Assembly (NCBI RefSeq): GCF_023657595.1
Contig: NZ_CP098323.1
Span: forward strand, 1,512,001 to 1,576,000
Direction of reading: 5' to 3'
Origin: Cytobacillus firmus
GTDB taxonomy: Bacteria > Bacillota > Bacilli > Bacillales > Cytobacillaceae
Length of the DNA: 64,000 bases
The notes under the pieces were generated by a model. That model saw only the letters and a program-made list of their open reading frames with translations, searched no databases and was not told the origin of the DNA. The position numbers were made by a program, and so were the translations under genes. Below, piece by piece: positions 1 through 8,512 of this stretch (positions within the stretch are counted from its first letter, which is position 1; every line of letters begins with the position of its first letter).

Positions 1-378
1 AATAATATCCATGCTGAAGTAATTAAGTTGGTTGACTTCTATGATAGAGGCAAAAAGCAAGCAAATTTCCATGTACTACGGGAAACAAGCATGCCAGCAC
101 TTTTAACGGAAAATGGTTTTATTGACAATACTAATGATGCTACTAAATTAAAATCAAGTACTTTCATTGAAAATCTTGCCCGTGGCCATGTAAATGGAAT
201 TGTGAAGAGTTTTAACCTTCCGAAGAAAAGTGCAGCAGTTTATCACACTGTTGTTTCTGGTGATACTGTTTATTCCTTAAGTAGGACTTACGGTAGCACT
301 GTACAGCAAATTAAAGATTGGAATAACCTTGATGATAATTACACTATTTATGTAGGACAAGTACTTCGAGTGAAATAG
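1..378 (+). CDS. N-acetylmuramoyl-L-alanine amidase with C-terminal LysM (5' partial)
   Basis: Frame 1 is open from the first base, so the gene begins upstream of the window. The visible first 60 residues match the C-terminal half of an Amidase_3 zinc amidase, including the LLTENGFIDN segment that carries the catalytic glutamate of this family. Residues about 80-125 form a LysM peptidoglycan-binding domain (VVSGDTVYSLSRTYGS to YVGQVLRVK). The family cleaves the amide bond between N-acetylmuramic acid and L-alanine in the cell wall. The N-terminal zinc ligands and any signal peptide lie outside the window. CwlB/CwlC-type lytic enzymes used in vegetative growth or mother-cell lysis are the closest known class; which one applies here cannot be decided. 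Confidence 0.85.
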   Translation, partial: NNIHAEVIKLVDFYDRGKKQANFHVLRETSMPALLTENGFIDNTNDATKLKSSTFIENLARGHVNGIVKSFNLPKKSAAVYHTVVSGDTVYSLSRTYGSTVQQIKDWNNLDDNYTIYVGQVLRVK

Positions 379-387
379 ATTGAAATA

Positions 388-418
388 ACCTTTCTCATTC
401 GAGAGGGGTCTTTCTCTT
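388..418 (+). terminator. intrinsic terminator after the amidase
   Basis: A 9-bp stem with two G-U pairs (388-396 with 401-409) and a 4-nt loop is followed by a pyrimidine/T-rich tail. It lies 10 bp after the amidase stop. Confidence 0.5.
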
Positions 419-473
419 ATAAACTCCTGTTTCATTAAATTGTTTAACGAAATTAGGGAAATAGCGAAAGTTT

Positions 474-667
474 CTACCTTACAACCTCAGAAAATTCCCC
501 TTGATCTAACTTTGGAAAGTGATTTAAATGCTCACAAGGAAGATGAGTAAGGTAGTACATTGAATCCATAATAACGAATCCATAATAACTTTTTCACCTA
601 ACTTTAGTTCTTCCATACATAGATTACAATGTGGAATCATGTAACCATTATTATCGTATATTCTCAT
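474..667 (-). pseudogene. small CxxC protein gene, frameshifted by a 14-bp tandem duplication
   Basis: On the minus strand an ATG at 667 follows a good Shine-Dalgarno sequence (AAGGGGAG, about 674-683) and starts MRIYDNNGYMIPHCNLC. The frame is broken by a perfect tandem 14-bp repeat (562-575 and 576-589). With both copies present the reading runs into an unrelated 47-residue ending. Removing one copy gives an intact protein of about 59 residues that continues through HLPCEHLNH to a stop at 474-476. The restored protein has an HCxxC pair and a CEH motif, which suggests a small metal-binding protein. I do not recognise the family. The current product is either truncated and altered, or the duplication is a reversible slippage state. 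Confidence 0.5.
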
Positions 668-839
668 ATTAAACACTCCCCTTCATTCTGTACATTAGCT
701 GTATAGGAGAAAAGCCCTTGTGTCTAATTTGTGAAAAATTTCTAATAATATCAATATTTTAACCCAAGTTTTCTATTGTTGCGTATAAATTCTTCCCTGA
801 AACAAAAACTAAAAGAAATGATTAAAGGGTAGGTCACAA

Positions 840-2282
840 ATGAAAAGCAAAAATGTCTTCCTAGATTATCAGGAAATAAGAACCGTGCTTAATGACTCGC
901 CAGATTTGATGTGTAGAAAAATGGAATTGGGAAGGCAAACTATTCAAATCGTTTTTATGAAGAATTTAATTAATCAGGAAGTCCTAAATGAATATGTTAT
1001 TAAATACATGCAATCAATTCCAGAAAAACACTTAAATTACACTTATTTGGTTAATAACATACCAATTGAGGAAATAAAAACTGAAATCGAAAAGAATGAG
1101 TTCATCTTATCTCTTTTAAAAGGATTTTCTTATATTTATTTCTTGAATGAGAAAAAAGGTTTTATAGTAAATTGCAATAATACTCTTGAAAGATCCATTG
1201 AGAAGGCAGAAACAGAATCATTAGTATATGGACCTAAGATATCCTTTACAGAGTCATTGTCATCAAATATCAAGATTATCAGGCAAAACCTTAATGATTA
1301 TAATTTGTGTACTGATAGCTTAACGATTGGGGAACGTGTTAAGAAGGAAGTAAGAATCGTATATATAAAAGATATAGCAAATGATGAAACACTAAATAAC
1401 CTTAAAGAAAGATTAGAAAAAATAAAGCCAGATAATATTAATGATAGTTCAGTTTTAGCGCAATGCCTAGAAGACGATCACTACTCATTTTTTCCGCAGC
1501 TTCTTTTAACAGAATTACCCGATCGATTTATTTACTCGATTTTGAACGGGCGAATTGGTGTATTTATGGATGGCAGTCCAGTAGCTATTATTGGGCCAGC
1601 TAACTTTTTTTCGTTCTTTGAATCAACAGAAGATATCTATTTAAGGTGGTCGCTAAGTACATTTATACGATTTACTCGAATTTTTGCTATGATAGTATCT
1701 TTATTTTTAACTGCATTCTATGTGGCTACAATGACCTATCATTTTGAACTGATACCTTCTAAATTGTTGATAATAATAGGACAATCGCGCTCACAAGTTC
1801 CTTTTCCACCTTTATTAGAAGCTCTTTTACTTGAATTATTAATTGAATTACTTAGAGAAGCTGGTGCACGACTCCCTTCTAAAGTAGGTCAAACAATGGG
1901 GATTGTTGGAGGAATTGTTGTAGGCCAAGCTACAGTTGAGGCAGGATTAACAAGTAATATTTTAATTATTATAGTTGCCTTCAGTGCACTAGGGGCTTTT
2001 CTGGCTCCTATTTATGAAATGGGTACTGCGATTCGGATAGCAAGATTTCCATGTATTATTTTGGCTGGTTTATGGGGTTTGAATGGGATTATGATTAGTG
2101 TTTGTATACTAATGGTTCATTTGTTAAAGCTAACGTCTTTAAATAAGCCCTATCTTGCGCCATTATATCCGTTCAGAAAGGAGGATTTAAAATACTTTCT
2201 ATTTCGGCTCCCCCACCATTTTTATACCAAACGCCCTGTAGTCAATCGCCCAAAAGATACAATTCGAATAAGGGAGAGGTAA
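840..2282 (+). CDS. GerA-family spore germination protein (A subunit)
   Basis: This 480-residue protein has the GerA/SpoVAF layout: a hydrophilic N-terminal region of about 270 residues followed by several membrane segments. The conserved FPPLLEALLLELLIELL block lies at about residue 322, and a basic C-terminal tail begins at PLYPFRKED. GerA subunits form the A component of germinant receptors in the spore inner membrane, where they take part in nutrient sensing. It is the first gene of an A-B-C operon with the two genes downstream (gaps of 37 and 14 bp). The ATG follows AAAGGGTAGG. The germinant cannot be read from sequence. Confidence 0.95.
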   Translation: MKSKNVFLDYQEIRTVLNDSPDLMCRKMELGRQTIQIVFMKNLINQEVLNEYVIKYMQSIPEKHLNYTYLVNNIPIEEIKTEIEKNEFILSLLKGFSYIYFLNEKKGFIVNCNNTLERSIEKAETESLVYGPKISFTESLSSNIKIIRQNLNDYNLCTDSLTIGERVKKEVRIVYIKDIANDETLNNLKERLEKIKPDNINDSSVLAQCLEDDHYSFFPQLLLTELPDRFIYSILNGRIGVFMDGSPVAIIGPANFFSFFESTEDIYLRWSLSTFIRFTRIFAMIVSLFLTAFYVATMTYHFELIPSKLLIIIGQSRSQVPFPPLLEALLLELLIELLREAGARLPSKVGQTMGIVGGIVVGQATVEAGLTSNILIIIVAFSALGAFLAPIYEMGTAIRIARFPCIILAGLWGLNGIMISVCILMVHLLKLTSLNKPYLAPLYPFRKEDLKYFLFRLPHHFYTKRPVVNRPKDTIRIRER

Positions 2283-2319
2283 TAAAAAGTTCAAATTCAC
2301 ATGAAATTTGAGGTGGAAA

Positions 2320-3402
2320 ATGAAGTCAAATGCCATTGTCAATGCCTTTATGGCCTTTTTTATTATACACACATCTCAATTTGGTATGGGTATCCTTGGA
2401 GCTCCAAGAATCGTGTACTTAGAATCTAAGAAAGATGCCTGGATTTCGGTTTTACTGTCTGGTATAGCAATTAGCTTTATAACTTGGATAATGATATCCA
2501 TACTTAAACAGAATGAAAATCGTACGCTATTTGAAATACATGAAAATTTATTTGGACGTATGTTTGGCAGCATCATTAATGTCGTAATTGTCGTTTACTT
2601 TATGGCAGTTCATTATTCAATCACCATAAGTTATGTTGAACTATCACTTACGTGGGGTTATGAAGGTCTCTATGAATGGGTCGGTGTCCTGTCATTAGTT
2701 TTGATAACAATTTATGGTGTGTCTGGCGGATTCAGAGTTGTTGCTGGTATTTGTTTTTTATCTTTTATTATTGTCATATGGATGTTATTCGTATTGTATC
2801 AACCTCTTCAAAGTTTAAATCTCGATAGAATATTACCCATTTTATCGACTAGTCCGACTGAAATTATGAATGGAGTCTACAAAAGTAGCTATACAATGTT
2901 GGGCTTCGAGGCGTTACTTTTTCTTTTTCCATTTTTCAAGGAGAAAAAAAAAGTCCACTTATACAGTCAACTGGCAATATGGTTTACAACATTTCTTGTT
3001 TTAATCATTACCATTTTCTCTATATTGTTTTTTAGCTCAAAAGAATTAGAGTTAAATATCTGGCCATTTGTCAGCATTATCAGTACTATGCGTTTTCCGT
3101 TTATTGAGCGCTTTGAATTTATAGTAGTTTCAATATGGATAATCGTAATTTTTCCTAACTTGTGTATATCGTTATTTTTATCTTCCAATGGTGTTAAACA
3201 GATTTTTCGCATAAAGCAGAAATATGGAATATGGATAATTTCAATTATCATTTTTATCTGCAGTTTTTTTATCACCAAAAGAGTTGATAATGATTATTTT
3301 ATAGATAAAGTTGCTCAAATTGGATTTTATTTATGGTTTGTATACCCTGTAGTTTTATATGGCATCATTACCATTAAATCAAAAATCGTTGGTCGTTCAT
3401 AA
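2320..3402 (+). CDS. GerB-family spore germination permease (B subunit)
   Basis: About 360 residues with roughly ten hydrophobic segments, typical of the GerAB branch of the APC transporter superfamily (N-terminal FFIIHTSQFGMGILGAPR motif). GerB subunits bind the germinant in the spore inner membrane. I chose ATG 2320, four bases after GAGGTGG; an upstream in-frame TTG at 2308 would place the ribosome binding site inside the gene. It is the second gene of the germinant receptor operon. Confidence 0.93.
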   Translation: MKSNAIVNAFMAFFIIHTSQFGMGILGAPRIVYLESKKDAWISVLLSGIAISFITWIMISILKQNENRTLFEIHENLFGRMFGSIINVVIVVYFMAVHYSITISYVELSLTWGYEGLYEWVGVLSLVLITIYGVSGGFRVVAGICFLSFIIVIWMLFVLYQPLQSLNLDRILPILSTSPTEIMNGVYKSSYTMLGFEALLFLFPFFKEKKKVHLYSQLAIWFTTFLVLIITIFSILFFSSKELELNIWPFVSIISTMRFPFIERFEFIVVSIWIIVIFPNLCISLFLSSNGVKQIFRIKQKYGIWIISIIIFICSFFITKRVDNDYFIDKVAQIGFYLWFVYPVVLYGIITIKSKIVGRS

Positions 3403-3416
3403 GGGGAGTTGAAATA

Positions 3417-4547
3417 ATGAAATTAAGATTCTTTATTTTGGTTTGTACCCTTATCTGTACTTCATGTGTCCCTCCAAGCAAAATAATCGAGATGCAGGGT
3501 ATTTCAACTATTCTTGGTTTTGACTTACTGGATGATGAGACTTACAAAGGCACAATAAGTCTTTTGCAATTTGACGGTTCACAGGGAAAGACAAGTACTA
3601 CCATTTCTGCTGAGGGTTCTACCAGTAAAGAAATTCGACAAAGGCTGGAGCAGCAAACAAGCCATGACATTTCCTCTGGACAATTAAGAACCATCTTATT
3701 TGATAAAAAAATGGCTGAGGAAGGGATATTTTCATTTCTTGATACGATGCTAAGAGACACCAGCATAAATCCCCTCATATTCTTAGCGATCACAGACAAA
3801 TCGGAGGAAACGATAAATAGTAAAGAATATGAAGAGTTTCCTGAAATGGGTTCCTATATGTATCAGTTACTGGACAAACATGAGAAAAAAGAAATGTTAA
3901 TAAACTCTAACTTGCATGACTTTGTTTCCGCATTATATGAGAGTGGCATTGATCCTACGCTGCCTATTATAAAAAATATTAAAGGTGAAGCACCTTTTAT
4001 AGAAGCAGTAGCATTATTCAGGGATGATAAAATGGTTGGTTCTATTTCTTTAATCAAAACCTTCTACATAAAATTATTCACTAACAAAAATGCTTTCTTA
4101 GGGGATTTAACCTTAACGATACCTTCTGATAAATTAGAGAAAACTGGAGTACTTATCTCTGAGAATGCAGAAAATGAAAAGTATAAAATTACCTTACACC
4201 CTATCAATTATCACGGGAAAATTGAGGTAGTTAATAATGAAATAGTAAACTTAAACGCGTCTATTTCAGTTTCAATATTAGAAACTCAGCCATCCGCTTC
4301 CATAATTGATAAAGAATCAACAAGAAAATTAGAGCGCTTGATTGGTGAAGAACTTAAAAATGAATTCGAGAAAATTCTTGAGGAATTAAAAATCTTAGAA
4401 ACAGATCCCATAGGAATTGGAAGAAAAATAAAAAGTTTAAGGAAATATTCTCATTTAAGCAATGGAGAATTAAGTGAGAAGTATTCTGCACTAAAGATAA
4501 AGCCAAATATAACTGTAGAAATTAAGCGGCCTGGAGCAGTTAATTAG
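3417..4547 (+). CDS. Ger(x)C-family germination lipoprotein (C subunit)
   Basis: A 376-residue protein with a lipoprotein signal peptide: a hydrophobic start ending in ICTSC, so the lipidated cysteine is near residue 17. The rest matches the Ger(x)C family in length and in features such as EGSTSKEIRQRLE and GQLRTILF. It is expected to be anchored to the outer face of the spore inner membrane as the third receptor subunit. It follows the B gene by 14 bp with a strong AAGGGGAG site before ATG 3417, completing an A-B-C operon. Confidence 0.93.
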   Translation: MKLRFFILVCTLICTSCVPPSKIIEMQGISTILGFDLLDDETYKGTISLLQFDGSQGKTSTTISAEGSTSKEIRQRLEQQTSHDISSGQLRTILFDKKMAEEGIFSFLDTMLRDTSINPLIFLAITDKSEETINSKEYEEFPEMGSYMYQLLDKHEKKEMLINSNLHDFVSALYESGIDPTLPIIKNIKGEAPFIEAVALFRDDKMVGSISLIKTFYIKLFTNKNAFLGDLTLTIPSDKLEKTGVLISENAENEKYKITLHPINYHGKIEVVNNEIVNLNASISVSILETQPSASIIDKESTRKLERLIGEELKNEFEKILEELKILETDPIGIGRKIKSLRKYSHLSNGELSEKYSALKIKPNITVEIKRPGAVN

Positions 4548-4627
4548 GAAAAAATTTCGTTCCGACCCCAAATCGACCCCAAACTTGGAATTCAAAGGTT
4601 TATGACTACTCAAATTGAATAAAATAA

Positions 4628-4671
4628 AAAAAGCAAAACCCTTGATATAAAAGGGTTTTGCGCTTTTCTTT
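4628..4671 (-). terminator. terminator shared by the ger operon and tRNA-Arg
   Basis: The stem AAAACCCTT/AAGGGTTTT, extended by GC pairs, has an A-run on the left (a T-run for the minus-strand tRNA) and TTTTCTTTTG on the right. It can therefore act in both directions. Confidence 0.7.
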
Positions 4672-4676
4672 TGTAG

Positions 4677-4750
4677 CGTCCCAGGCGAGATTCGAACTCA
4701 CGACCTACAGCTTAGGAGGCTGTCGCTCTATCCAGCTGAGCTACTGAGAC
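4677..4750 (-). tRNA. tRNA-Arg (anticodon CCU)
   Basis: The reverse complement folds as a full cloverleaf: acceptor GTCTCAG/CTGGGAC, D-arm GCTCAGCTGGATAGAGC, anticodon loop CTCCTAA (anticodon CCT in DNA, reading AGG), T-loop GTTCGAATC, and discriminator G. Length is 74 nt; no CCA is encoded. Confidence 0.95.
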
Positions 4751-4882
4751 ATGTTGGAATAATTAAATTGTTTGCAATACAAATATGATTGGCATATCCT
4801 GTTTCTTTCTCTGCATGCCTATACAAGGAGCAAATGCGTCGAAACAAAGCTGCAGGGATGTATTTCAGGGAAGTTTACGCTT

Positions 4883-4919
4883 AGCTGAGCTACTGAGACA
4901 TGATGGCATAATTAAATTG
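4883..4919 (-). repeat. duplicated 5' fragment of the tRNA-Arg gene and its upstream flank
   Basis: A 37-bp stretch matches 4734-4770 at 35 of 37 positions. It comprises the first 17 nt of the tRNA plus 20 bp of upstream flank. The 3' part of this second copy is missing; 4771-4882 bears no tRNA sequence. It is a remnant of a tandem tRNA duplication or an integration/excision scar. Outside this fragment the interval 4751-5014 shows nothing else I can name. Confidence 0.75.
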
Positions 4920-5014
4920 GTAACACAGTTACTTATTATAATCCCATAATCAAAAATGGTCAATGGTTATGCTTAAAGATAAAACCGGCCATTAATACAT
5001 GACCGGTTTCTGAT

Positions 5015-6055
5015 CTAACTTGTAAGTTTTTTACGATAAAATCTCGCATATGCCCTTGATCTATCTTTCAGCTTCTTAAGCTGTGATGTCTTCAGTTCAA
5101 TGATAGGCTGTGCAAATGATGTAATCAGTTTGCTTGAGAGAAGCAAGGTCAGCAGCAGCGATATACCGGCAAGCAGCAGAAAGTTTTCCGGTTTAGTGAA
5201 GAAACCCTGTACTTCACTTTCTCTGAATACCCGTACAAAGAACCCGTGAAGCAGATATACATAAAGTGTATTCTTTCCTAAATTAGTAAAGAAATATTGT
5301 TTGCGCGGCACAAAAGCAAAGAAGCTAAATACCATGATCAAGCTTAGGATATAAAAGCCCAATCTCGTAAAGACTGCTCCAATGGATGCTGCCCCCATTT
5401 CTGTATATGGCTTCGATCCAAGCAGCCATTTGTAATCCACTTCAGGGTAAAGGTAAAAGCCGATAAAGACGACAGCAAAAATAGCAAATGCACTAATCCT
5501 GAACTTCGGCTGGAATAGAGCATATAAATGCTCTTTCTTTAAATAATATCCCAATAAAAATAAAGGGAAGAACACAAACGTCCTTGATAAACTTAAATAG
5601 TTTGAAATCCAATCAGCATATCCGACAGCAAGCCCTATGATAAAAGTAGCTGCCAGGGAGTAAACCGCTTTATACTTTGCGAAGAATAAAAGCATGATAT
5701 TCCAGCAGAACATGCTGATCAGGAACCATAATGACCAATGCGGGTTAAAAGGATCCAGCTCAAAGGTGCCTTTATTATATAAAAAGTAATAAAAAACGGA
5801 ATAAATAACCTGGAAAATGATATATGGCAGTATAAGTTTTTTGGCAATTTTCTTTATATAGCCTTTTTTATAAAAGCCTTTTGCGAAAAAACCGGATACC
5901 AATATAAATGCCGGCATATGGAACGTATAAATCACTTTATATACTGTATAAATTGTCTCATTATCTTCAATAAAAGAGCGGAGCAAATGCCCGAAAACGA
6001 CAAAGAAGATCAGGATAAACTTAGCATTGTCGAAGTAATAGTCACGTTGTTTCAT
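5015..6055 (-). CDS. ykrP: YkrP-type membrane acyltransferase (Acyl_transf_3 family)
   Basis: A 346-residue membrane protein with about ten hydrophobic segments, starting MKQRDYYFDNAKFILIFFVV and carrying the early histidine of FGHLLR expected for the acyltransferase-3 family. These enzymes move acyl groups onto carbohydrates or other acceptors at the membrane; the acceptor here is unknown. I start it at ATG 6055 because GAGGAGGACAT lies directly upstream; a longer open frame to 6082 lacks a site. Its position before a kinE-like kinase and ogt matches the ykrP-kinE-ogt order I recall in B. subtilis. Confidence 0.8.
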   Translation of the reverse strand: MKQRDYYFDNAKFILIFFVVFGHLLRSFIEDNETIYTVYKVIYTFHMPAFILVSGFFAKGFYKKGYIKKIAKKLILPYIIFQVIYSVFYYFLYNKGTFELDPFNPHWSLWFLISMFCWNIMLLFFAKYKAVYSLAATFIIGLAVGYADWISNYLSLSRTFVFFPLFLLGYYLKKEHLYALFQPKFRISAFAIFAVVFIGFYLYPEVDYKWLLGSKPYTEMGAASIGAVFTRLGFYILSLIMVFSFFAFVPRKQYFFTNLGKNTLYVYLLHGFFVRVFRESEVQGFFTKPENFLLLAGISLLLTLLLSSKLITSFAQPIIELKTSQLKKLKDRSRAYARFYRKKLTS

Positions 6056-6552
6056 ATGTCCTCCTCTATTAAAGACCCCCAAAAAAATACTCTATCTGTC
6101 TTTACCCACTTTAACATGAAGCAAACTTCATTTCTCGTGTAAATAGGAGGTTTTATTTACAGAAAAAGTAAATTAAAAAAGTTTTTAAATGGCTGTAACA
6201 TACTAATTAAAACTCTGTTGTATAAAAAAATCGGCCAACCAACTCATATATTATAAGGTTGAAAAAAACTTTGGTATTCCTGTTTCAAAATTTTTGAGCT
6301 GATTGTCACTTTTGTTTCAGATAAATGGTAGCAGTACGTATAGTCTGCCAAGCCATAAATAGATGCACTCCCCAGGAAAGAAATCCTAATGGGAACAGCC
6401 CGGAGAATTGCCAGTTTAAAATAAATTGGAAAAATAATCTTCAAATGTCTATTTTGTTCTATTATAATGAATTGAAAGAATAGTAAAAAAGAATTAGGGA
6501 ATAATCTAGTTCAATTGTTCGCATCCGGTTAAATCATAAAGGGGGAAGAATA
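6056..6552. other. divergent promoter region between ykrP and the chemoreceptor
   Basis: About 500 bp without a supported gene. It holds two small palindromes, ATGAAG-N4-CTTCAT (6116-6131) and GTAAATA-N8-TATTTAC (6139-6160), both near the expected ykrP promoter. A TATAAT at 6463-6468 may be the -10 box for the downstream gene. I see no clear sigma-D chemotaxis promoter. Confidence 0.4.
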
Positions 6553-8355
6553 TTGAAAGGGGTAAGGAAATTCAAATCAGGAAAGAAGGAACGAAAAGCT
6601 TCATCAAAGTCTAAAAAGCCTGATATAGACAAGTTTTTTAATAAAGTGGCCAGCACAAGCTGGTGGAAGAACCTGAAGCTTGGCCAGAAATATGGGGTCG
6701 CGCTTTTTGTGACCATTGGTCTATTCACAGTTTCAACCGTCCTTACTTTTTTTCTGCTTACAATTGCCAATTCAAAAATGGAGACTGTTAGGGATTCAGG
6801 AGAAAAAGCCATTAAAATTACTGAATCAGCGGCCACATTCCACCATAAAGGGAGCACGATTGGAAACTTTATCATTGACTCCAATCCAAAACATTTAAAG
6901 ACATTTGACCAGCTGACAGAGGAATTTGATAAATTAAAGAAGGAAATTTCTCCGGATCTGAGCAATACAAAATCCAAAGACCTATTTAAACAAATTGATG
7001 AAAATGATCTAAAAATCACCAGTTTATTTCATGATGTCATTGAGCCAAAAGTAAAACTTCAGCATGAAAGAGAATATAGGCTTGGGAAATTGCAGGCAGA
7101 TAATATTATTTCTGAAACGGTTGAGAAATTGAATACCCTTAGCAGCATGATGAAAGAGGATCAGCATAAAGCTGTATCTTCTGCTAAATCCAGTCTGATC
7201 CTAACTTTGATAGCACTTGGCATTTCAATCATCGTTTCCGCTATTCTTGGAATCGCAAGTATTGTTTTTATAGGACGTATTATTTCAAAAAAGTTAACTT
7301 CAATCGTACAGTTCTCAAATGAAATTGCAAAAGGAAACCTCAATGCAGATTCAGTAGTATATGAGGGTAATGATGAAGTGGCACAGCTTAGCAGAGCCAT
7401 GAATTCCATGAAAGAAAAACTGCAGACTATGATTCAGGAAATAAATGCAGTTTCTGGATATGTTACAGAAAGAAGCGGAGAACTCAATATTGCGGCAAAT
7501 GAAGTAAAAGCAGCCAGCCAGCAGGTTGCTTCAACCATGCAGGAGCTTTCAGGAGGGGCTGAAGATCAGGCTGGATCTGCAACACGTTTGTCCTTATTGA
7601 TGGACGAGTACCTGGAAAGAGTGAAAGAAGCGGCATACAGCGGGAATGAAATTATGAGTGCTTCTACAGAGGTGTTATCGCTTACTGAGGATGGAAACAA
7701 GCTTATGAAAAAATCCCAGGAACAAATGGGATTAATTAATGGGATTATGAAGTCGTCTGTGGACAAGGTTAACGGGCTGGATGATCAGACCAAACAAATC
7801 TCGAGGCTGGTTAAAGTTATAAAGGAAATTGCTGACCAGACCAACCTGCTCGCATTAAACGCAGCAATTGAAGCTGCCAGAGCCGGTGAGCACGGAAGAG
7901 GTTTTGCAGTTGTGGCAGATGAGGTGAGGAAGCTGGCTGAGCAAGTATCCTATTCAGTATCGGATATCACCAAGATTGTCGGAGGTATTCAAGCAGAGTC
8001 TAACAGTGTAGCCGTGTCACTTCAAGCAGGCTATGTTCAGGTTGAAAAGGGAACGGAGCAAATCCAACTGACAGGACAAACATTCCAGAAAATTTATGAG
8101 GCAATTAACTCGATGTCTGCCAATGTCAGCGATATTTCCCGCAGCCTAGAGCAGGTATCAATTAACTCTTCACATATGAACCAGTCTATTGGCAATATTG
8201 CTGCAGTATCTGAGGAATCTGCTGCAGGCATCGAACAAACGAGTGCATCAATGGCTCAGACTAACCATTCAATGGAGGAAATTTCAGATAATGCACTGTC
8301 TCTGTCGGAATTGGCAGAACAGCTAAATGAAATGATTACAAAATTCAAACTGTAA
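6553..8355 (+). CDS. methyl-accepting chemotaxis protein
   Basis: A 600-residue transmembrane chemoreceptor. A lysine-rich cytoplasmic leader of about 50 residues precedes TM1 (about 50-76), a short extracellular sensor of about 130 residues, TM2 (about 213-240) and a HAMP region (about 240-292). A long methyl-accepting coiled coil follows, with the invariant hairpin tip [20 protein letters not shown], where CheA and CheW bind. The start is TTG 6553, preceded by AAAGGGGG at 6538-6545. The extracellular part is too short for a double Cache domain and suggests a four-helix-bundle-like sensor. The ligand is unknown. Confidence 0.93.
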   Translation: MKGVRKFKSGKKERKASSKSKKPDIDKFFNKVASTSWWKNLKLGQKYGVALFVTIGLFTVSTVLTFFLLTIANSKMETVRDSGEKAIKITESAATFHHKGSTIGNFIIDSNPKHLKTFDQLTEEFDKLKKEISPDLSNTKSKDLFKQIDENDLKITSLFHDVIEPKVKLQHEREYRLGKLQADNIISETVEKLNTLSSMMKEDQHKAVSSAKSSLILTLIALGISIIVSAILGIASIVFIGRIISKKLTSIVQFSNEIAKGNLNADSVVYEGNDEVAQLSRAMNSMKEKLQTMIQEINAVSGYVTERSGELNIAANEVKAASQQVASTMQELSGGAEDQAGSATRLSLLMDEYLERVKEAAYSGNEIMSASTEVLSLTEDGNKLMKKSQEQMGLINGIMKSSVDKVNGLDDQTKQISRLVKVIKEIADQTNLLALNAAIEAARAGEHGRGFAVVADEVRKLAEQVSYSVSDITKIVGGIQAESNSVAVSLQAGYVQVEKGTEQIQLTGQTFQKIYEAINSMSANVSDISRSLEQVSINSSHMNQSIGNIAAVSEESAAGIEQTSASMAQTNHSMEEISDNALSLSELAEQLNEMITKFKL

Positions 8356-8360
8356 AATCC

Positions 8361-8395
8361 AGGCATACTCTTGATAGGGTATGCCTCTTCCTTTC
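8361..8395 (+). terminator. terminator after the chemoreceptor gene
   Basis: An 8-bp stem AGGCATAC/GTATGCCT (8361-8368 with 8379-8386) is followed by a pyrimidine-rich tail, 6 bp after the stop. Confidence 0.6.
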
Positions 8396-8512
8396 TATCC
8401 AGAGCACTTATATAAAAAATAATTTAAGATAGTTTTCCCTGAGATTTAAAGGTTTTAGTCTAATTTTGTAGAAATATTTAATTAATTGCAAATCCCAGTA
8501 GGAGGAAATAGA

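Larger units (their letters stand above)
379..839. other. intergenic stretch containing the broken small gene
   Basis: Apart from the terminator near 400 and the frameshifted minus-strand gene (474-667) I see only AT-rich sequence here. The 3' end presumably holds the promoter of the germination operon, but I could not assign a convincing sigma-G box. Confidence 0.5.

Noticed and set aside
4562-4585. Tandem CGACCCCAAA motif after the Ger(x)C gene
   Set aside because: Only two short imperfect copies; no array or structure follows.
6244-6444. 66-codon minus-strand open frame between ykrP and the chemoreceptor
   Set aside because: No ribosome binding site, no recognisable pattern, and it lies in AT-rich promoter DNA.
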